In this document: piece after piece, positions 15,530-23,733 of the stretch
Layout of the letters: each line of letters starts with the position of its first letter
How positions within the stretch are numbered: the stretch's first letter is position 1
From: Frankia nepalensis
GTDB taxonomy: Bacteria > Actinomycetota > Actinomycetes > Frankiales > Frankiaceae
NCBI RefSeq assembly: GCF_016786325.1
Contig: NZ_JADWYU010000135.1
Location: 22,411-65,165, forward strand
Length of the DNA stretch: 42,755 nucleotides
Direction: 5' to 3'
Position numbers and translations under genes: made by a program
Notes under the pieces: generated by a model
Seen by the model: only the letters and a program-made list of their open reading frames with translations
Told to the model about the DNA's origin: nothing
The model's database searches: none

Positions 15530-17503
15530 TCAGGCTGGCGTTCCAGTTCGGCGCTGCATAAAGATCTTCGTTGTCGCGTCGTCGAACTGCGCCATGTGCA
15601 GGCGTGCGTAGGCGCCGCCGTGGGCGAGGAGCGTGTCGTGGGTGCCCTGTTCGACGATGGCGCCGTCGTTCATGACGACGATGGTGTCGGCGTCGCGGAT
15701 GGTGGACAGGCGGTGGGCGATGACGAACGCGGTGCGGCCGTGGCGTAGTCGGGCCATGGCCTGCTGGATGAGGATCTCGGTGCGGGTGTCCACGGAACTG
15801 GTGGCTTCGTCGAGCACGAGGATGGCGGGGTCGGTGAGGAACGCGCGGGCGATGGTGAGCAGTTGTTTCTCGCCGGCGCTGAGGACGGCGTCGTCGTCGA
15901 TCATGGTGTCGTAGCCGGCGGGCAGGGTGCGGATGAACCGGTCGGCGTGGGCCGCTCGCGCCGCGTCGACGATCTGGTCGCGGGTGGCGTCGCGGGCACC
16001 GTAGGCGATGTTGTCGGCGATGGTGCCGCCGAACAGCCAGGTGTCCTGCAGGACCATGCCGACACAGGACCGCAGGAGCGGTCGGGGCAGGGTGGCGATG
16101 TCGACGCCGTCGAGCGTGATGCGTCCCGCGTCGAGGTCGTAGAACCGCAGGAGCAGGTTGACCAGGGTGGTCTTGCCGGCTCCGGTCGGGCCGACGATGG
16201 CGACGGTGTGCCCGGGCTCGGCGGCCAACGACAGGTTCTCGATGAGCGGCCGGGCGGGGGAGTAGCGGAAGGTCACGTCCTCGAAGGCCACCCGGCCGGT
16301 GACCGGTGTCGCCAGAAGGTTCGGCTCGGCGGGGTCCGGCGTCTGCTCGGGCGCGTCGAGGATCTCGTAGATCCGCTCGGCCGAGGCGAGGCCGGACTGG
16401 ACCATGCCGGCCATGCTGGCGAGGTAGACGAGCGGCTGGCTGTACTGGCGGGAGTACTGGATGAACGCCTGGATGTCGCCGACCGTCAGCGCGCCGGCGG
16501 CGATCCGGATTCCGCCGACGACCGCGACGAGGACGTAGTTGAGGTTGCTGAGGAACACCATGGCCGGTTGCAGGGCACTGGAGGCGGCCTGGGCCCGGTG
16601 GGTCGTCTCGGCCAGCGCCTCGTTGCCCTTCGCGAAGACCTCCGCCGCCTGTCGTTCACGCCCGAAGGCTTTGACCACCGCGTGGCCGGTGTACATCTCC
16701 TCGATATGGCCGTTGAGGAGCCCGGTCTGCCTCCACTGCTCCAGGTAGCGCGGCTGTGCCCGCTTGCCGATCAGCACGACGACGAGCAGGGACAGCGGGG
16801 CGGTGACGAGCGAGATCAGCGCCAGCAGCCAGGAGACCCAGAACATCGCGGCCAGCATGCCCACGATGCTGAACAGCGGGATGACGAGCTGGCTGAGCGT
16901 CTGCTGGAGGCTCTGGCTGAGGTTGTCGATGTCGTTGGTGACCCGGCTGAGGACGTCGCCGCGGCGGTGCTCGTCGAAATAGGAGACGGGTACCCGGGAG
17001 ATCTTCACCTCGATGTCCTGGCGAAGGTCGCGGATGACGCGCTGCACGGCGAGGTTGGCCAGCCAGCCCTGGACGAAGGCACAGAGCCCGGCGCCCAGAT
17101 AGACCAGCGTCGCGTACAGCAGCGTGTGCCCGAGGGCGGCGGTGTCGATGCCGCGGCCGGGGACGAAGTCCACGGTGCCGAGCATCCGCGCGAGGGTGCC
17201 GTGGCCCTGCGCGCCCAGGTCGTCGACGACCTCGGCCCGGGTGGTGCCCGCGTCGAACTGACGCCCGATCGCGCCGGCCAGGACGAGGTCGGTCGCGCGG
17301 CCCAGCAGCAACGGCCCGGCGGCGCTCAGCACGACGCTCACGATGGCGAAGGCGCCCGTGCCCGCCAGCAGCCCGCGCTGGCCGCGCACCGCGCGCCAGA
17401 GGCGACCGGCCACGGCACCGGTGTCGGTGGACCGGTCGGGCCGCCGGGGCACGGGGATCGCGGCGGCCGCCGCGCGGTCGGGGGACCGTCTGGTCCGGCT
17501 CAT
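15530..17503 (-). CDS. ABC exporter half-transporter, subunit with intact ATPase site
   Basis: A 657-residue half-exporter with a 60-residue basic, Pro-rich N terminus, six transmembrane helices (about 70-370) and one nucleotide-binding domain. Walker A is GPTGAGKTT, Walker B is ILVLDEATSSVD with the catalytic Glu, and the H-loop is IAHRLST. Its own signature loop is altered (LSAGEKQ instead of LSGGQ). Paired with the upstream subunit, its Walker motifs face that subunit's canonical LSGGQ and make the competent site. The ATG at 17503 overlaps the upstream stop by 4 bases. The open frame continues upstream to 19246, but that part is a shadow of the neighbouring gene. Resembles heterodimeric multidrug exporters of the TM287/288 or TmrAB type. 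Confidence 0.93.
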   Translation of the reverse strand: MSRTRRSPDRAAAAAIPVPRRPDRSTDTGAVAGRLWRAVRGQRGLLAGTGAFAIVSVVLSAAGPLLLGRATDLVLAGAIGRQFDAGTTRAEVVDDLGAQGHGTLARMLGTVDFVPGRGIDTAALGHTLLYATLVYLGAGLCAFVQGWLANLAVQRVIRDLRQDIEVKISRVPVSYFDEHRRGDVLSRVTNDIDNLSQSLQQTLSQLVIPLFSIVGMLAAMFWVSWLLALISLVTAPLSLLVVVLIGKRAQPRYLEQWRQTGLLNGHIEEMYTGHAVVKAFGRERQAAEVFAKGNEALAETTHRAQAASSALQPAMVFLSNLNYVLVAVVGGIRIAAGALTVGDIQAFIQYSRQYSQPLVYLASMAGMVQSGLASAERIYEILDAPEQTPDPAEPNLLATPVTGRVAFEDVTFRYSPARPLIENLSLAAEPGHTVAIVGPTGAGKTTLVNLLLRFYDLDAGRITLDGVDIATLPRPLLRSCVGMVLQDTWLFGGTIADNIAYGARDATRDQIVDAARAAHADRFIRTLPAGYDTMIDDDAVLSAGEKQLLTIARAFLTDPAILVLDEATSSVDTRTEILIQQAMARLRHGRTAFVIAHRLSTIRDADTIVVMNDGAIVEQGTHDTLLAHGGAYARLHMAQFDDATTKIFMQRRTGTPA

Positions 17504-19236
17504 GCCGCGTCCGCCTCGGTGAGCTGGGACAGCACGATCTCGCGGTAGGTCGGGTTGGCGGCGAGCAGTTCCGCGTGGGTGCCGGTGCCGACGACCTGGC
17601 CCTCGTCGAGGACGACGATGCGGTCGGCGCCGCGGATCGTGTTCACGCGCTGGGCGACGATGAGGACGGCCGCTTCGGCGGTCTGGCGGGCGAGCGCGGC
17701 CCGCAGCCGTGCGTCGGTCGCGTAGTCGAGGGCGGAGAAGGAGTCGTCGAACAGGTAGACCTGGGGCCGGGCGACCAGGGCGCGCGCGATGGCGAGCCGT
17801 TGGCGCTGGCCGCCGGAGAGGTTCGTGCCGCCCTGGGTGACCGGTGCGTCGAGGCCCTGGGGGAGCGCCTCGACGAACGCGCGTGCCTGGGCGATGTCCA
17901 GTGCCCGCCACAGGTGGTCGTCGGTGGCGTCGGGGTCGCCGTAGCGCAGGTTGGTGGCGACGGTTCCGGAGAAAAGGTAGGGGCGCTGCGGGACGTAGCC
18001 GACCGTGCGGCTCAGCAGCGCCCGGTCGAGGGACCGCGCGTCGACGCCGCCGACGAGCACCGCGCCGGTGGAGGGGTCGGCGAGCCGGGGGATGAGGCTG
18101 AGCAGGGTGCTCTTGCCGCTGCCGGTGCTGCCGATGACCGCGACGGTCTCGCCCCGGTCGGCGGTGAGGCTGACGCCGGCGAGGACGGGCGCCTCCGCGC
18201 CCGGGTAGCGAAATCCCACGTCGCGCAGCTCGACGCGCCCGGGGCGGGGGAGCGCGGCGACCGCGGCCGTCGCGGGCGGGACGGCGGTGCTGGCGGTGTC
18301 GAGGACCTCGCCGACGCGCCGGGCGCAGACCTGCGCGCGGGGCAGCATCCGCAGCAGGTAGGTCATCATGACGGCCGCGCCGAGGATCTGCAGGACGTAG
18401 CCGAGGAACGCCGACAGCGCGCCGACCCCGATCGCGCCGGTCTCGACCCGCGCGGCGCCGAACCAGACCACGGCGACGCTGGCGACGCTGGCGACCGCGG
18501 TGACCAGGGGGAACATCAGCGCCGTGAGCAGGCCGACGCGCGCCGAGGTGTCGGTGAGCAGGTCGTTCGCCGCCTCGAAGCGCGCGTGCTCGCGCTCCTC
18601 CTGGACGAAGGCGCGGATGACCCGCAGCCCGATGATCTGCTCGCGCATGATCCGGTTCACCGAGTCCGTCGTGTCCTGCAGGGTGGCCGACAGCGGCGTC
18701 ATCCGGCGCAGGACCACGAAGGCCAGCCCGGCGAGCACCGGCGCGACGACCACGAGCAGCAGCGACAGCGGCGCGTCCTGGGCGAGGGCGAACACGATCC
18801 CGCCGACGAGCATGATCGGCGCGGTGACCATGAACGTGAGCGTGATCTGGACGAGCATCTGGACCTGCTGGACGTCGTTGGTCGTGCGGACGGTCAGCGA
18901 CGCGGCGCCGAACCGGTTCAGCTCGCGCGCGGAGAAGGACTGCACCCGGTCGAACAGGGCCGTGCGCAGGTCGCGGGCGAGGAACGAGGCGACCCGCGCC
19001 GCGACCCGCGCGGCGCCGACCGCGCACGCGAGCTGCGCGAGCGACACGGCGGTCATGAGCGCGCCGAGGCGCCAGACGTGGCCCGTGTCGCCGGCGAGGA
19101 CGCCGTTGTCGATCACGTCGGCGCTCAGGTCGGGCAGGTAGAGGGCGGCGGCGGTCTGGGCGACCTGAAGAGCCGCGACGACCGCGAGCGCGCGTCGGTA
19201 CGGGCGTGCGTAGGGCAGGAGCAGACGAAGCAGCAC
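17500..19236 (-). CDS. ABC exporter half-transporter, subunit with degenerate ATPase site
   Basis: A 578-residue partner of the downstream half-exporter, with six helices in residues 1-310 and one nucleotide-binding domain. Walker A is GSTGSGKST and the signature is the canonical LSGGQRQRLAIARAL. Walker B ends LFDDSFSALD, so Asp replaces the catalytic Glu, and the H-loop reads VAQRVNT, so Gln replaces His. These changes and the partner's altered signature all fall on the same composite site, as known for asymmetric heterodimeric exporters. The GTG start at 19236 follows GAGG with a 4-base spacer. The operon is divergent from a MarR-type gene, which probably represses it. Confidence 0.94.
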   Translation of the reverse strand: MLLRLLLPYARPYRRALAVVAALQVAQTAAALYLPDLSADVIDNGVLAGDTGHVWRLGALMTAVSLAQLACAVGAARVAARVASFLARDLRTALFDRVQSFSARELNRFGAASLTVRTTNDVQQVQMLVQITLTFMVTAPIMLVGGIVFALAQDAPLSLLLVVVAPVLAGLAFVVLRRMTPLSATLQDTTDSVNRIMREQIIGLRVIRAFVQEEREHARFEAANDLLTDTSARVGLLTALMFPLVTAVASVASVAVVWFGAARVETGAIGVGALSAFLGYVLQILGAAVMMTYLLRMLPRAQVCARRVGEVLDTASTAVPPATAAVAALPRPGRVELRDVGFRYPGAEAPVLAGVSLTADRGETVAVIGSTGSGKSTLLSLIPRLADPSTGAVLVGGVDARSLDRALLSRTVGYVPQRPYLFSGTVATNLRYGDPDATDDHLWRALDIAQARAFVEALPQGLDAPVTQGGTNLSGGQRQRLAIARALVARPQVYLFDDSFSALDYATDARLRAALARQTAEAAVLIVAQRVNTIRGADRIVVLDEGQVVGTGTHAELLAANPTYREIVLSQLTEADAA

Positions 19237-19321
19237 GGGGCCTCACAACGGCCGTCGGGGAAGCGCCCGGACCGGGGGTGTGGGCCGGGCGCCTGCGAGA
19301 CTAGGCCAGCGAGGCGGGTTC

Positions 19322-19349
19322 CATCAAGATAGATGCATCATGATTGATG
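19322..19349. promoter_or_regulatory. Candidate MarR operator, 28-base dyad in the divergent promoter
   Basis: Outer arms CATCAA (19322-19327) and TTGATG (19344-19349) are exact reverse complements, and the core GATGCATC (19332-19339) is a perfect 8-base palindrome. All share one centre at 19335.5. The element is AT-rich against a GC-rich background and lies between the divergent ABC exporter and MarR genes, 10 bases before the MarR ATG. Size and symmetry suit a dimeric winged-helix MarR protein. Binding here could block both promoters. Confidence 0.65.
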
Positions 19350-19359
19350 TAAGGTTGGC

Positions 19360-19911
19360 ATGGACGGATTCGAACTGTTCCAGCTCGGTCGCCGGCTGAT
19401 GAAGCTCGGCGAGCAGGCGATCCCGGAGATCGGGCTCCACCAGATGTCCGCTCCGACGCGCGCGGTCGTGTTCGACGTCTTCGGGAACCCGGGGAGCTCG
19501 ATCTCGGACATCACCGCCCGGGTCCGGTTCCCGCAGAGCCAGGTCTCGGCCTGCGTGGCCCGCCTGCGCGAGGCCGGCGCCGTCGAGACGTTCACCGATC
19601 CCGCCGACCGCCGCCGGACCCTCGTGCGCCCCACGGACGAGGCCCTGCGGCGCGCCGAGAACCGCCCCCCGGCCGAGATCGACGAGGCGCTCGCCGGGGC
19701 GATCGGCAGCACCGACCCGGCCGAGATCCAGCGCGTGAAGGACGCCCTCGAGGCACTGGCCGACCTGCTGGGGCCCCGCGACCCAGCCGGCGAGGTCGCC
19801 GCGGGTCCGGCCGGGACGCGGCGAGCAGGAGGCGACGTTCGCGTGCACCCCGCGGGTGGAGGCGATCCCGCGCCGGCCGCGGCGGGTGTTCTGGGTCCGC
19901 CACCTCGATAG
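19360..19911 (+). CDS. MarR-family transcriptional regulator
   Basis: A 183-residue protein whose residues 25-95 form a winged helix: ISDITARVRFPQSQVSACVARLREAG is the helix-turn-helix and ETFTDPADRRRTLVRPT is the wing with the DxRxR-type motif of MarR proteins. Flanking helices would form the dimer interface. The C-terminal 40 residues are Gly/Pro-rich and look disordered. It is divergent from the heterodimeric ABC exporter across 123 bases that hold a palindrome, the usual arrangement of a drug-responsive repressor beside its pump. The ATG at 19360 lacks a strong Shine-Dalgarno sequence. The gap that follows (19912-20122) contains only a 7-base inverted repeat, CCCAGGC/GCCTGGG, at 19922-19959. 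Confidence 0.85.
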   Translation: MDGFELFQLGRRLMKLGEQAIPEIGLHQMSAPTRAVVFDVFGNPGSSISDITARVRFPQSQVSACVARLREAGAVETFTDPADRRRTLVRPTDEALRRAENRPPAEIDEALAGAIGSTDPAEIQRVKDALEALADLLGPRDPAGEVAAGPAGTRRAGGDVRVHPAGGGDPAPAAAGVLGPPPR

Positions 19912-20122
19912 TCCAGCTCCTCCCAGGCCCGGGCCGACTTCTGGCATCCCATGCCTGGGTGGCCGACACCCGGTGAGCTCCGAGACCGGCATCGGCGGTC
20001 GAGGACGGCAGTGATCCATCATCCGGTCGTGTGCCGGTCACGCGCGGACCGCGGTGACGGTCCGCTCGTACAACACACCCGCCGCTGGTAGCCTGCCGCC
20101 CGGTAGGCGCATACTGGAGCCA

Positions 20123-20344
20123 ATGACCAAGTCAGCGGTACCCAAGCGCCGTCTGAGCACCAGCCCCTTCAAGGATCCGGTGACTCCGGCGTGTGACCGG
20201 TTCGCCGTGGGCGACCGAGTCACCCACGACACGTACGGTCTCGGCCAGGTGATCGGGGTCGAGGAAGACATCGCCGTGCTCGTCGATTTCGGCTCCCAGC
20301 AGGAACGCATCCCGACTCCGTTCAGCAAGATGTCCCATCTCTGA
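20123..20344 (+). CDS. Small stand-alone PcrA/UvrD C-terminal (Tudor-like) domain protein
   Basis: A 73-residue protein with a basic N-terminal tail (MTKSAVPKRRLSTSPFKDP) and a compact beta domain, GDRVTHDTYGLGQVIGVEED, followed by IAVLVDFGSQQERIPTP. This matches the pattern of the C-terminal Tudor-like domain of PcrA/UvrD helicases (GDRVxHxxFGxGxVxxVE...VxVxF), which binds RNA polymerase. Here it has no helicase attached. Small proteins of this sort are common but uncharacterised in actinomycetes; a role in binding RNA polymerase or nucleic acid is inference. The ATG at 20123 is preceded by GGAG (20116-20119); an in-frame GTG at 20054 would add residues without family character. A GC hairpin (20391-20406) follows. 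Confidence 0.75.
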   Translation: MTKSAVPKRRLSTSPFKDPVTPACDRFAVGDRVTHDTYGLGQVIGVEEDIAVLVDFGSQQERIPTPFSKMSHL

Positions 20345-20390
20345 CGACAAGAGCTTCGGCGCGCCCGAAGACTCTGCGTCCGCGGTCGGA

Positions 20391-20406
20391 GGCCCGCTTG
20401 CGGGCC
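20391..20406 (+). terminator. Possible GC hairpin after the small Tudor-like gene
   Basis: GGCCCG and CGGGCC pair around a CTTG loop, 47 bases after the stop at 20344. There is no U tract, so intrinsic termination is only a possibility. Confidence 0.3.
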
Positions 20407-20422
20407 GCGCACCGCGAGCGCC

Positions 20423-20775
20423 ACCTCCGACGAGGACGGCACCGCTGCGTCGCAGGTGGTCGACCGGGGGCCGCGGCGGTGAACCGCGTACATCTGTGAC
20501 GCGGCCGGCGATGTGCTGCCCGCCGTGTCCGGAGCCGACGGCACCTCGACCACGGCGCGCACCAAGTACACGTACGACGACGCGAACCGGCCCCTACGGT
20601 CACCGTGTTCGGCGACGGCACCGACCGGCTCACCAGGGCCGTCCTACGTGACCAGCGCGGGTTTGCCGTCAGTTTGGTCGACCCCCGGGGACATACGTCG
20701 GGTGGCGCGCCGGATTCGGACCATGTGACCGACCAGGTCACGGATCCCGCTGGCCGCACGGTCCAGGCGATCTGA
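20423..20775 (+). pseudogene. Decayed RHS/YD-repeat gene fragment
   Basis: Three stretches read like successive RHS/YD repeats: TSDEDGTAASQVVD, then after an in-frame TGA YICDAAGDVLPAVSGADG and KYTYDDANRP. A frameshift near 20595 then gives GDGTDRLTRAVL, SLVDPRGHTSGGAP and DQVTDPAGRTVQAI before a stop at 20773-20775. The YxYDdaNR, VDPRGxT and DPAGR cores are typical of the repeats that encapsulate toxins in RHS and teneurin-like proteins. Only about 115 codons remain, with at least one stop and one frameshift, so this is debris from a large polymorphic-toxin or wall-associated protein gene. No toxin tip or immunity gene is seen nearby. Confidence 0.75.
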
Positions 20776-20814
20776 CCGCCTGTCCAGGTCGAACAGAACG
20801 GCGCGGCCGCCACC

Positions 20815-20940
20815 ACTGACCGGCCCTCGGCCGAGGTCGGCGGCGTCGGAGCTGGCGGCCTCGTGGCTGGCGATCCCGTGGACGCTGGCGAGGAGTTCCA
20901 GGTTGTAGGGGGATTCGAAGCCCTCGGATCCGATGGCCGG
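20815..20940 (-). pseudogene. Short unidentified coding remnant, minus strand
   Basis: The minus-strand frame contains GFESPYNLELLASVHGIASH, preceded by a stop. The pattern GFExPYxLELLAxVHxxA reminds me of a block near the C terminus of some macrodomain (DarG-like) proteins, but I cannot confirm this without a search. The fragment is too short to function. With the RHS relic it fills the gene-free stretch 20345-21001. Confidence 0.25.
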
Positions 20941-21001
20941 TCATCAGCTGACCTGGTCGGGGTTCGGGGTCGCTTGTCGGACGCCCCGCGTTACGAGTGG
21001 G

Positions 21002-21967
21002 TCATCGGCCATCGGGCCGGGATACACCGACGTCACCGATCACCGTGGCGCTGTCTGTGCTCGGATGCGGTCGGCTTGATGCGGGGGCGGTCATGTCGAG
21101 CAGCAGCATGGCGTCGTGGTCGGGGGTGCCCGGTTCGGCGGTGTAGATGCCCATGCGCTGGCCCGGGGTGCCTTCGAGGGCCAGGCCCTGGAAGGCGAGG
21201 GTGATCGTACCGACCTGGGGATGCTGGAAGGTCTTGGTCGTGATCTTGCGGCCGGTGACCTCGTAGCGCTCCCACAGCCTGGCGAAGTCCGGGCTCTTGA
21301 GGAGAAGCTCGCCGACAAGCTGGGTGAGGTCGGGGGCGTCGGGGTCGGTGCCGGCCAGGGCGCGCAGGCGGGCGACGCAGCCGCGGATTTGGTTGTCCCA
21401 GTCGGGGAAGACCTCGCGGGCGTTGGGGTGGAGGAAGAGGTAGCGGGCGAGGTTGCGCTGGGTGGCCGGCCAGTTGTCGATGCCGGCGTACAGGGCGAGG
21501 CCGCCGGGGTTGTGGGCGAGGACGTCCATGCTCCGGCTGACGACGTAGGCCGGGTTGGGGCGCAGGGCTTCGAGCACCAGTTTCAGGTGCGGGCGCACGG
21601 TGCGACCAGGCGCTTGCGGGGCCTGGGGCCCGTAGTGGGCGGCGCGCACGGCGAGGTCGCGCAGGTGCTGGTGCTCGGCGTCGTCCAGCTGCAGGGCGCG
21701 GGCCAGAGCGTCGATCACGGCCGGGCTGGGGCGGGTTTCCCGGCCGCGTTCCAGACGGGTGTAGTAGTCGATGCTGACGCCCGCGAGCGTGGCCAGCTCC
21801 TCGCGGCGCAAGCCGGGGGTGCGGCGCACACCAGGGCCGGGGGTCAGACCGGCCGACCGGGGGCTGGTCTGGGTGCGGCGGGCGCGCGGGAAGCGTCCCA
21901 GCTCGTCGCCGCCGCTTTGCTGCTCGGGTGCCACTACGCCAGTGTCTCTCCGCCATCGGTGCGCCAT
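21002..21967 (-). CDS. XRE-family regulator with MmyB-type ligand domain
   Basis: About 321 residues. The N-terminal helix-turn-helix (RRTPGLRREELATLAGVSID followed by YYTRLERGRE) is the hallmark of actinobacterial MmyB-like regulators. The PAS-like ligand domain (about 125-285) contains VVSRSMDVLAHNPGGLALY and RNLARYLFLHPNAREVFPDW, matching MmyB, which binds a fatty-acid-like ligand. It is divergent from the DUF2255 and alcohol dehydrogenase genes and probably controls them; MmyB regulators commonly sit beside oxidoreductase genes. The start is uncertain: ATG 21967 is chosen, and GTG 21934 would also leave the full domain. The C-terminal 30 residues are low complexity. The 269-base divergent gap contains CCTGCC/GGCAGG arms at about 22024-22053 but no clear promoter. 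Confidence 0.88.
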   Translation of the reverse strand: MAHRWRRDTGVVAPEQQSGGDELGRFPRARRTQTSPRSAGLTPGPGVRRTPGLRREELATLAGVSIDYYTRLERGRETRPSPAVIDALARALQLDDAEHQHLRDLAVRAAHYGPQAPQAPGRTVRPHLKLVLEALRPNPAYVVSRSMDVLAHNPGGLALYAGIDNWPATQRNLARYLFLHPNAREVFPDWDNQIRGCVARLRALAGTDPDAPDLTQLVGELLLKSPDFARLWERYEVTGRKITTKTFQHPQVGTITLAFQGLALEGTPGQRMGIYTAEPGTPDHDAMLLLDMTAPASSRPHPSTDSATVIGDVGVSRPDGR

Positions 21968-22236
21968 GCCTGTCCAGGGGGCCCTGTCGCACCCCGGCTG
22001 GATACCCCCCGTCACGTCTCGGCCTGCCTGGAACAGGTGTGAACGGGCAGGGTTGAGTGTGTCGCCTCATGGTCGCCAGCGAGCGCCTGTGCTCCTGGCG
22101 GCCCGTGGTCCTGCTACGGAGCCGCTCTGGACGCTCTCGATGGCCTGCCTCCCGCGGGCGGGTGACGGTGGACGTGACGGACGGCGACACGGCCGGTGCG
22201 GAAGCCCGGCTCCCGGCCTCGCATACCGAAAAGGTG

Positions 22237-22614
22237 ATGACGATGGTGGACTGGAACGGCACGGACCTGGAGACGATCGCCGCGGCCGAGGAGCTGCGCC
22301 TTGCCTCCGAACGGGTCGACGGCACCCTGCGCGATCCGGTGACCATGTGGGTGGTCCGCTCCGGCGACCAGCTCTACGTCCGCTCGGTCAAGGGCCCCGA
22401 CGGCCCCTGGTACCGGGGCGCGCAGTCCCGTCGCCAGGGCCGCGTCGCCGCCGGCGGCGTCCGGCAGGACGTCACCTTCCGCCCGGCCGACCCCGGCGAG
22501 TACCCGGGCGTGGACGCCGCCTACCGCGAGAAGTACGGGCGCTACCCGAGCATCGTCGAGCACGTCCTGACCGATGCCGCCCGAACCTCCACCCTGCGCC
22601 TCGAACCGCGCTGA
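22237..22614 (+). CDS. DUF2255 family protein
   Basis: About 125 residues matching the DUF2255 pattern: W-x-G-T-D-L near the N terminus, EELRLASERVDGTLRDPVTM, WVVRSGDQLYVRSVKGPDG, a GGVRQDVTF strand and YREKYGRYPSIV near the end. The family is a small beta-barrel of the FMN-binding split-barrel type with no proven activity; members are often annotated as F420- or FMN-related by analogy only. Two in-frame ATGs occur, 22237 and 22243; AAGG at 22231-22234 is better spaced for 22243. It is the first gene after the divergent MmyB regulator and precedes an alcohol dehydrogenase by 81 bases, so co-expression is likely. Confidence 0.85.
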   Translation: MTMVDWNGTDLETIAAAEELRLASERVDGTLRDPVTMWVVRSGDQLYVRSVKGPDGPWYRGAQSRRQGRVAAGGVRQDVTFRPADPGEYPGVDAAYREKYGRYPSIVEHVLTDAARTSTLRLEPR

Positions 22615-22695
22615 CCGCGCCCGGCCGCCCGCACCAGCGCGGCCTTCACTTCCGGCTCACAGAGCTACCGCGAGCCCCGAAAGGCGAGATCTTCC

Positions 22696-23733
22696 ATGCG
22701 TGCCACCTTCATGTACGGGCCCGGAGACGTGCGGGTCGAGAACGTCCCAGGCCCCACGATCGTCGAGCCCACGGACGCGATCGTCCGGATCACCCTGGCC
22801 TGCGTCTGCGGCTCCGATCTGCATCCCTACCGCTCGATGGACAAGACCGATCAGGGCGTGCCGATGGGGCACGAGTTCCTCGGCGTGGTGGAGGACACCG
22901 GCTCTGACGTGCGCGGCCCGCGGCGTGGCGACTTCGTGGTCTCCCCGTTCGCGTTCGCCGACAACACCTGCCCGATCTGCCGGGACGGCTTCCACACCGC
23001 CTGCCCGCACGGCGGCTGGTACGGCGCCGGCGGTGTCGGGGGCGCGCAGGCCGAGGCCGTGCGCGTACCCCAGGCTGACGGCACCCTGGTGAAGATCCCC
23101 ACCGATGTCGACACCGCGCTCCTGCCCTCGCTGCTCGCCCTGAGCGACGTCTACCTCACCGGCTACCACGCGGCCCACATGGGCCGGGTCGAGCCCGGCA
23201 AGACCGTGACCGTGATCGGCGACGGCGCCGTGGGCCTGTCCGCGGTGCTGGCCTCCCGCCGGATGGGCGCCGAGAAGATCATCCTGATGGGCCGCCACGC
23301 CTCCCGCACCGACCTGGGCCGGGAGTGGGGCGCCACCGACGTCGTCGCCGAACGCGGCGAGGAGGGCGTCGCCACGGTGATGGAGCTGACCGGCGGTGAG
23401 GGCTCCCACGTCGTGCTGGAAGCCGTCGGCCTGATGCCCGCCTACGAGCAGGCCTACGGCATCGTGCGCCCCGGCGGGATCATCTCCCGCGTCGGCGTCC
23501 CGCAGTACGAGCAGGCCCCGGTCGGGTTCGGGTCACTGTTCGGGAAGAACGCCCAGCTGGCCGGCGGCCCCGCTCCCGTGCGCGCCTACCTCGAACCCGC
23601 CCTCGAGGACGTGCTCGCCGGCCGCATCGACCCGGGCAGGGTCTTCGACGCCGAGGTCGCCCTGGACGAGGTCGCCGACGCCTACCGGGCCATGGACGAG
23701 CGCAGCCGCCTGAAGGTGCTGGTGCGCCCGTGA
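22696..23733 (+). CDS. Zinc-dependent alcohol dehydrogenase (MDR family)
   Basis: A 345-residue medium-chain dehydrogenase. Catalytic zinc ligands are Cys38 (CGSDLHPY) and His59 (GHE). The structural-zinc loop has Cys92, Cys95 and Cys103 (CPICRDGFHTAC) and lacks one of the four classical cysteines. The NAD(P) fold carries VIGDGAVGLSAV at 174-185. The family oxidises primary or secondary alcohols or polyols. The stop overlaps a GTG start of the next, decayed, gene by 4 bases, showing that the ancestral operon ran on into a carboxymuconolactone decarboxylase-like gene. Divergent MmyB control is likely. The substrate is unknown. Confidence 0.93.
   Translation: MRATFMYGPGDVRVENVPGPTIVEPTDAIVRITLACVCGSDLHPYRSMDKTDQGVPMGHEFLGVVEDTGSDVRGPRRGDFVVSPFAFADNTCPICRDGFHTACPHGGWYGAGGVGGAQAEAVRVPQADGTLVKIPTDVDTALLPSLLALSDVYLTGYHAAHMGRVEPGKTVTVIGDGAVGLSAVLASRRMGAEKIILMGRHASRTDLGREWGATDVVAERGEEGVATVMELTGGEGSHVVLEAVGLMPAYEQAYGIVRPGGIISRVGVPQYEQAPVGFGSLFGKNAQLAGGPAPVRAYLEPALEDVLAGRIDPGRVFDAEVALDEVADAYRAMDERSRLKVLVRP

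Noticed and set aside
15530-19246. A single 1238-codon minus-strand frame spanning both ABC exporter genes
   Set aside because: Only the part from 17503 down is a transporter. The upstream part is an Arg/Pro-rich shadow of the neighbouring ABC gene, and the ATGA overlap at 17500-17503 shows two separate genes.
20423-20775. Active RHS toxin locus
   Set aside because: Only about 115 codons with a stop and frameshift remain, and no toxin tip or immunity gene is present.
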